Shown: positions 35,420 through 39,530 of the stretch, piece after piece
Layout: each line of letters begins with the position of its first letter
Numbering within the stretch: position 1 is the stretch's first letter
NCBI GenBank assembly: GCA_944412495.1
Contig: CALYBL010000006.1
Span: 1 to 39,530, forward strand
Reading direction: 5' to 3'
Origin: an uncultured Clostridia bacterium
GTDB taxonomy: Bacteria; Bacillota; Clostridia; Oscillospirales; Acutalibacteraceae
DNA: 39,530 nt
Notes under the pieces: model-generated
Seen by the model: only the letters and a program-made list of their open reading frames with translations
Database searches by the model: none
Told to the model about the DNA's origin: nothing
Program-made: the position numbers and the translations under genes

Positions 35420-35499
35420 AATACCATCCCTCGTTTATATTGCACTAAAAAGAATTTTTACTTTGTTGCAAATAATTTATATAAAAAATTCTTTTTGTA

Positions 35500-35508
35500 T
35501 GTTATAAT
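35500..35508 (+). promoter_or_regulatory. Extended -10 promoter of the degV-type gene
   Basis: TG-T-TATAAT (35500-35508) is an extended -10 element. No good -35 is present at 17 bases, which is typical of such promoters. The start codon is 37 bases downstream. Confidence 0.55.
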
Positions 35509-35545
35509 ATTTGGTAATATCAATTGGAAAAGAGAGGTTTAACAC

Positions 35546-36400
35546 ATGAGCAAAATAATAATCAGCTGCGACAGCACCGCCGATATGCCGGAGGAGCTTA
35601 TAAAAGCACTTGACATACATGTCTACGGCCTGCCGGTAATATTAGGCGACAAAAAGCACATAGATGGCGTGGACGTCGTACCTGCGGATTTGTTCAAATA
35701 CGCTGATGAAACCGGAAATCTTGCAAAAACCAGCGCTGCAAATGTAGCGGATTACACCGAGCTGTTCGAGGGTTATACAAAGGACGGCAGCGCGGTTATA
35801 CATTTTATAATAAGCTCAACTATGTCGGCATCCTACAACAACGCCTGCATAGCCGCCGAAAGTGTGGAGAATGTACATGTTATAAACTCCAAAAACCTTT
35901 CGTCCGGGATTGGCTATCAGGTTATCGTCGCCGCGCAGATGGCAAAAGACGGAGCCGAGGTCGAAGCAATACTCGAAAAGATTGCGGATATGCAGGAGAA
36001 GATGGACTGCACCTTCATACTCGATACATTGAAATATCTGCATAAGGGCGGACGCTGCTCTGCAGTTGCGGCGCTGGGCGCCAATGTGCTCAAGCTCAAG
36101 CCCTGCATCGAGGTGCGCGACGGCGTCATGCGGGTCGGCAAAAAATACCGCGGCAAGCTCGCCAGCGTGCTGTGTGAGTACACCGACAACATCATCGCGC
36201 AAAAGGACGATATCGTGCCTGACGTAGCTTTCGTCACACATACCTGCCTTACCGATGAGCTGCCGAGCATGGTGGCCGAGAGGCTTGAAAAAAGCGGCAT
36301 TTTCGAGAAGATATACAAGGTGAACGCCAGCAGTTCAATAGCCGTGCACTGCGGTCCCGATACGCTCGGAATAATTTTCCTGCACCGCTCTAAAATTTGA
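35546..36400 (+). CDS. DegV-family fatty-acid-binding protein
   Basis: A 284-residue cytosolic protein of the DegV/FakB family, which binds a fatty acid and presents it to the kinase FakA for phosphorylation and phospholipid synthesis. The N-terminus has the family's IISCDSTADMP. Other signatures are the FIISSTMSASYNNA loop, VINSKNLSSGIGYQV, and LKYLHKGGRCSAVAAL followed by LKLKPCIEV. The length is typical. The start is ATG 35546 with GAGAGG upstream. No fakA lies nearby; it appears monocistronic. Confidence 0.94.
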   Translation: MSKIIISCDSTADMPEELIKALDIHVYGLPVILGDKKHIDGVDVVPADLFKYADETGNLAKTSAANVADYTELFEGYTKDGSAVIHFIISSTMSASYNNACIAAESVENVHVINSKNLSSGIGYQVIVAAQMAKDGAEVEAILEKIADMQEKMDCTFILDTLKYLHKGGRCSAVAALGANVLKLKPCIEVRDGVMRVGKKYRGKLASVLCEYTDNIIAQKDDIVPDVAFVTHTCLTDELPSMVAERLEKSGIFEKIYKVNASSSIAVHCGPDTLGIIFLHRSKI

Positions 36401-36630
36401 CATAATTATAGCAATACCGACGTCATATAGCAAGATACAATATTGTAACTATTTGAGTATTAATTATTTCAAGTACGGTCTGAGTTCGCATGCCAGCGCT
36501 TTTTTGCGGCTTTACTATGGGATTTAGCAAGAAAACGATCTGGTATTCAAAACCCAGTCGTACTTTTTATTTTGTGTCGATTTTACGGCTTTATGTCTTT
36601 GGCAAATTTACATAATCTGGGGGCTATGAT

Positions 36631-37391
36631 ATGAATTTTAACAATCCGGCTAAAAAGGGCCGACACGGTGAATATCTGATATATAAAAGCCTTCCGCACC
36701 TTGAATGCGTCGGATGCCGCTTCCTTTTTAATCTGTAAATCCCAAAGCATAACTGTACAGCTTCTGAAATAGATGTAATAATGGTATGCCCAAAAGGCAT
36801 TTTTGTATTTGAAAGCAAGAATTACAGCGGCTATGTCTTCGGAAATGAACGGCATGAATATTGGACTCAAACATTACCGGGCAGAAACGGCCGCACAATT
36901 AAGCATCATTTTTATAATCCCATAATACAGAACAGAAATCACATAAAATATCTTCAGCAGTTTCTGAGAAACGCTCTTCCGATATGGTCGATAATTGTTT
37001 TTTCCGACCGATGCACGCTAAAAAGCATATCGATACAAAGCTGTGACACTATTGTAATAAACCTGCGCGTTTTGCCCAGCCTGATATACAGCATATTTGC
37101 ACAGCTATAATACAACATGTTAAGCAATGCAGATATAAACAATATCATTCTAAAGCTATATCCTCTCACACAGCCGAAAAAGCACAGCATATATCCGACG
37201 TTGCACGGCTGGTTTACAGCAAACGCAGGCATATAGACGACCCTGCTGTCAAAGCATACAGCCGCCAAGCTTTGCAGAATTTGATATGTCCTTTATGCAG
37301 GAGCGCTTTGACTGTTAAAAAGGTGCGCGGCGGATATATCTGCCGCTGCGTCAATCCCGGATGCCGTTTTGAGATAAATTTCTCAGCATAA
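36631..37391 (+). pseudogene. NERD-domain and zinc-ribbon protein, broken gene
   Basis: The frame starts at ATG 36631 (GGGGG seven bases upstream) with KKGRHGEYLIYKSLP, runs into TAA at 36736-36738, and continues in the same frame with the core NERD pattern SEIDVIMVCPKGIFVFESKNYSG and NPIIQNRNHIKYL. A second TAA stands at 37108-37110. The frame then changes by a shift near 37170-37178, after which AQHISDVARLVYSKR and a zinc ribbon (CPLC, then CRC and C) follow to TAA 37391. NERD proteins are nuclease-related; here about 250 residues would have been encoded. Three lesions make it inactive unless recoded. No neighbour suggests a system. Confidence 0.85.
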
Positions 37392-37430
37392 CAAATGCAA
37401 AACGATTAATATATTATTCTCTGTCCATGC

Positions 37431-37461
37431 AAAAATCGCCGGATTTAAGCCGGCGATTTTT
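37431..37461. terminator. Bidirectional terminator
   Basis: A perfect 12 bp stem (37431-37442 with 37450-37461) with A-run on the left and T-run on the right can end transcription from both the NERD remnant and the minus-strand lipoprotein gene. Confidence 0.8.
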
Positions 37462-37552
37462 ATTAACAGCATTTTTGATTTGTTTATTCACTGCTCATAA
37501 AGCAATACCATATTTTCGTACGCTGCAGCCTTAAGCACAGGAGAACTGCTGT

Positions 37553-38767
37553 CTACTGCTCCTCCGATGCGGAAGACACGTCCGATGATTCGGAGGAAGC
37601 AGGGTCATTTACGCTAAGAAATTCATCGATATATTCATATATCTCCATAAGCTCCTGCGGTGCTCCCGCATAGAATGTGAAAGGCGTTTTTCCTACATAG
37701 TCTTTAAAATAATTAAACTGCTCATAGAACCAGTTATAGTATGAGTCATTATTGACCATTTGGCTGTCAAGCTCTATCTCTATGCCGACTCTTGTCGACG
37801 ACATCTTCTTTCCGCCTATCACTTCGCCCGTCTCCGGATCTATAAACGCCTGAGCGTCGAGTGACTCTTTTAAAAAGCCTATCTCATCCGTTGTATTCTG
37901 CCCGAAATATATCTTAGGCTGTATCGTTACCGCATCGAATATGTCCGTCTTGTTCGTTATTGCTCCTATCCTCCTATACATCTCCCAACCAAAATCCTCG
38001 GAATGTATGCAGTAGGGTATCCAAACCATGCTCTTGCCGTAGCTGTGTATTTTGTCCGAAACATCTCGCATCGTCATCACCATTTGATTGCCAAAATCAT
38101 TCTCTGGGTCGTCATAGTCGAACTTGGTGAAGCCGGGATATGCATCTTCATTAGAAAAATATACTCCCTTTATATTATTGTCCCATATCTCGCTTCCCAC
38201 CTGCTCCTTAAAGGCGTCTATAACATACTCGTTCCATATGGGGCCCTGACGGTCCGACAGTGCATGCATTGCCGTAGACGGCACAGAAAGCCACAGACGC
38301 ACATTGGGATTGGCGGCAACGAGACGCTGTGCAAACTTTACCGTTTCCTCCACATACTCATTAAGAGTATATTTTCTCTGAGCCATGTTATTGTAACGAT
38401 TGATATACTCATTTTTTGTCTGCCTGAGATTATATTCGTTCGTCCACTGTATATCGTCAAGCGTAAGCGAATTTATATCGTCCATTGATATTATCTCATG
38501 CGTCTCGCCGTTGTCGTCGACATAATAGTTGACGTTTACAATAGGAACCATTATAAATTCATTAATTACACTGCTGATGGTTTCTAAATCCTCATCCGTA
38601 AATCCCCTGTATTTGCCTCCTGAATATGTATTATACCAATAATAAAGCAAGACACCACCAGTTATGTCTGTGTCCTTTAATTCCGTATCGGCATCTGACC
38701 TCTCACATCCAATAGCTGTCAACATAAGCATACAGGCAGATAAAAACATGGCGATAATTCTTTTCAT
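37553..38767 (-). CDS. DUF4855-like surface lipoprotein, copy 1
   Basis: A 404-residue lipoprotein. The signal peptide ends in the lipobox LTAIGC, with Cys21 lipidated. The mature part resembles DUF4855 proteins, glycosidase-like barrels of unknown activity: it shows YYWYNTYSGGKYRGFTDED, NVNYYVDD, LWLSVPS, GVYFSNEDAYPG, MVWIPYC, and then FDAVTIQPKIYFGQN. Several acidic residues could be catalytic. A Ser/Asp/Glu-rich tail ends the protein. The start is ATG 38767 with AAGGAGG upstream. The promoter is at 38811-38840. It is a tandem paralogue of the partial gene at 39004, with long stretches nearly identical at DNA level. Confidence 0.85.
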   Translation of the reverse strand: MKRIIAMFLSACMLMLTAIGCERSDADTELKDTDITGGVLLYYWYNTYSGGKYRGFTDEDLETISSVINEFIMVPIVNVNYYVDDNGETHEIISMDDINSLTLDDIQWTNEYNLRQTKNEYINRYNNMAQRKYTLNEYVEETVKFAQRLVAANPNVRLWLSVPSTAMHALSDRQGPIWNEYVIDAFKEQVGSEIWDNNIKGVYFSNEDAYPGFTKFDYDDPENDFGNQMVMTMRDVSDKIHSYGKSMVWIPYCIHSEDFGWEMYRRIGAITNKTDIFDAVTIQPKIYFGQNTTDEIGFLKESLDAQAFIDPETGEVIGGKKMSSTRVGIEIELDSQMVNNDSYYNWFYEQFNYFKDYVGKTPFTFYAGAPQELMEIYEYIDEFLSVNDPASSESSDVSSASEEQ

Positions 38768-38810
38768 AATGTCCTCCTTAAAAGCATATCACGTTAAAAG
38801 TCATATGATA

Positions 38811-38840
38811 AATATATCGTTATAAATTCAAGTATGTCAA
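38811..38840 (-). promoter_or_regulatory. Promoter of DUF4855-like copy 1
   Basis: On the minus strand, a perfect TTGACA (38835-38840) and TATATT (38811-38816) are separated by 18 bases. Confidence 0.6.
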
Positions 38841-38882
38841 CATTCCAAAAATATTTTTATATCAATATGTAAATATTGAAAG

Positions 38883-38915
38883 AAAGACTCGTCGGAATCA
38901 GTCCGACGAGTCTTT
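38883..38915 (-). terminator. Terminator of DUF4855-like copy 2
   Basis: A perfect 14 bp stem (38883-38896 with 38902-38915) is followed on the minus strand by TTTCTTTC. It separates the two tandem copies, so copy 1 has its own promoter. Confidence 0.8.
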
Positions 38916-39003
38916 TATAAACAGCACTTTTCAATTTGGGCCGGGCACTTTCCGTATAGATTTTTCTCTACGTATCACGGCATGAATCTTGAAAAATATG
39001 GGC

Positions 39004-39530
39004 CTACTCCTCCGCCCCCGCTGAGTCTGTATCTGAGCCGCCTGAGGATACAGTATCATTTACGCTAAGAAATTCATCGATATATTCATATATCTCCATA
39101 AGCTCCTGCGGTGCTCCCGCATAGAATGTGAACGGCGTTTTCCCTACATAGTCTTTAAAATAATTAAACTGCTCATAGAAAACATCCTCGTATTTATCGG
39201 TGCTTACTAATTTGCCGTCAAGCTCTATCTCTATGCCGATCTTTGTAGATGAAGTCTTCTCTCCTCCGACTGCCTCTCCGGTCTCCGGGTCTATAAATGC
39301 CTGAGCATCGAGCGACTCCTTCAAAAAGCCTATGTCATCCGTTGTATTCTGCCCGAAATATATCTTGGGCTGTATTGTTATGGCATCGAATATGTCCGTC
39401 TTATTAGCAATGGAGCCTATTCTCCTGTATACCTCCCAGCCAAAGCCGTCTGTCTCAATGCAGTAGGGTATCCACACCATGCTCTTGCCGTAGCTGTGTA
39501 TCTTATCCGATACATCGCGCATGGCCTTTA
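39004..39530 (-). CDS. DUF4855-like lipoprotein, copy 2 (5' part outside the window)
   Basis: The C-terminal 175 residues or so of a second DUF4855-like protein. The reading frame stays open to the window edge (AKA before MRDVSD), and the matching position in copy 1 lies in mid-protein, so the start is outside. It shares MRDVSDKIHSYGKSMVWIPYC, FDAITIQPKIYFGQN and the FNYFKDYVGKTPFTFYAG block with copy 1. It differs mainly at the segment after IGIEIELDG and in the acidic tail. Confidence 0.85.
   Translation of the reverse strand, partial: KAMRDVSDKIHSYGKSMVWIPYCIETDGFGWEVYRRIGSIANKTDIFDAITIQPKIYFGQNTTDDIGFLKESLDAQAFIDPETGEAVGGEKTSSTKIGIEIELDGKLVSTDKYEDVFYEQFNYFKDYVGKTPFTFYAGAPQELMEIYEYIDEFLSVNDTVSSGGSDTDSAGAEE

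Overview
The window reads as chromosomal DNA of an endospore-forming, low- to mid-GC Firmicute of the class Clostridia, probably a gut-type anaerobe. The evidence is a germination protease (gpr), SpoIIP and a PdaA-type spore-cortex deacetylase, several lipoproteins of the monoderm type, AGGAGG ribosome binding sites, frequent TTG starts, and strong use of the isoleucine codon ATA in the core genes. I cannot name a genus. I saw no rRNA, tRNA, CRISPR array or intact insertion sequence.

Layout. 0.2-2 kb (minus): a PrsA/parvulin-like lipoprotein and a small protein with a degenerate histidine-kinase-type ATPase fold. 2.2-10.3 kb: housekeeping genes, namely gap, a Gly/Arg-rich membrane peptide, glycyl-tRNA synthetase, an HtrA-type protease, nagA and rlmH. 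10.8-15.8 kb (plus): a redox module of LysR regulator, small MerR regulator, aldo/keto reductase with two 4Fe-4S motifs, DUF4405-like five-helix membrane protein and iron-containing alcohol dehydrogenase. Its codon use differs from the core genes, which suggests horizontal acquisition.

16.6-17.9 kb: a divergent control unit of XRE repressor, small coiled-coil protein and sigma-region-4-like protein. Between the arms are a shared operator in opposite orientations and a nested inverted repeat. 18.2-22.5 kb (minus): tadA coupled to a CPBP membrane protease, an XRE/DUF2975 pair with an unknown protein, and yebC. 22.7-25.6 kb (plus): sporulation genes gpr and spoIIP and an unknown membrane protein, with a foreign-looking antisense ORF between gpr and spoIIP.

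25.6-28.6 kb (plus): a CsoR-family sensor and a P1B-type metal ATPase, each with its own TTGACA promoter. 28.9-33 kb (minus): GNAT acetyltransferase with rarA, then glyA with an esterase. 33.3-36.4 kb: two NodB-type deacetylases (PdaA-like and PgdA-like) and a DegV-family lipid-binding protein. 36.6-37.4 kb: a NERD/zinc-ribbon pseudogene with two stop codons and a frameshift. 37.5 kb to the end (minus): two tandem DUF4855-like lipoproteins, the second cut by the window edge.

Most units end in clear hairpin terminators with 9-14 bp perfect stems. The strongest candidates for undescribed biology are the Fe-S reductase/membrane protein/dehydrogenase module, the XRE/sigma-like switch region, and the mismatch between the copper-type CsoR and the non-copper-type ATPase.
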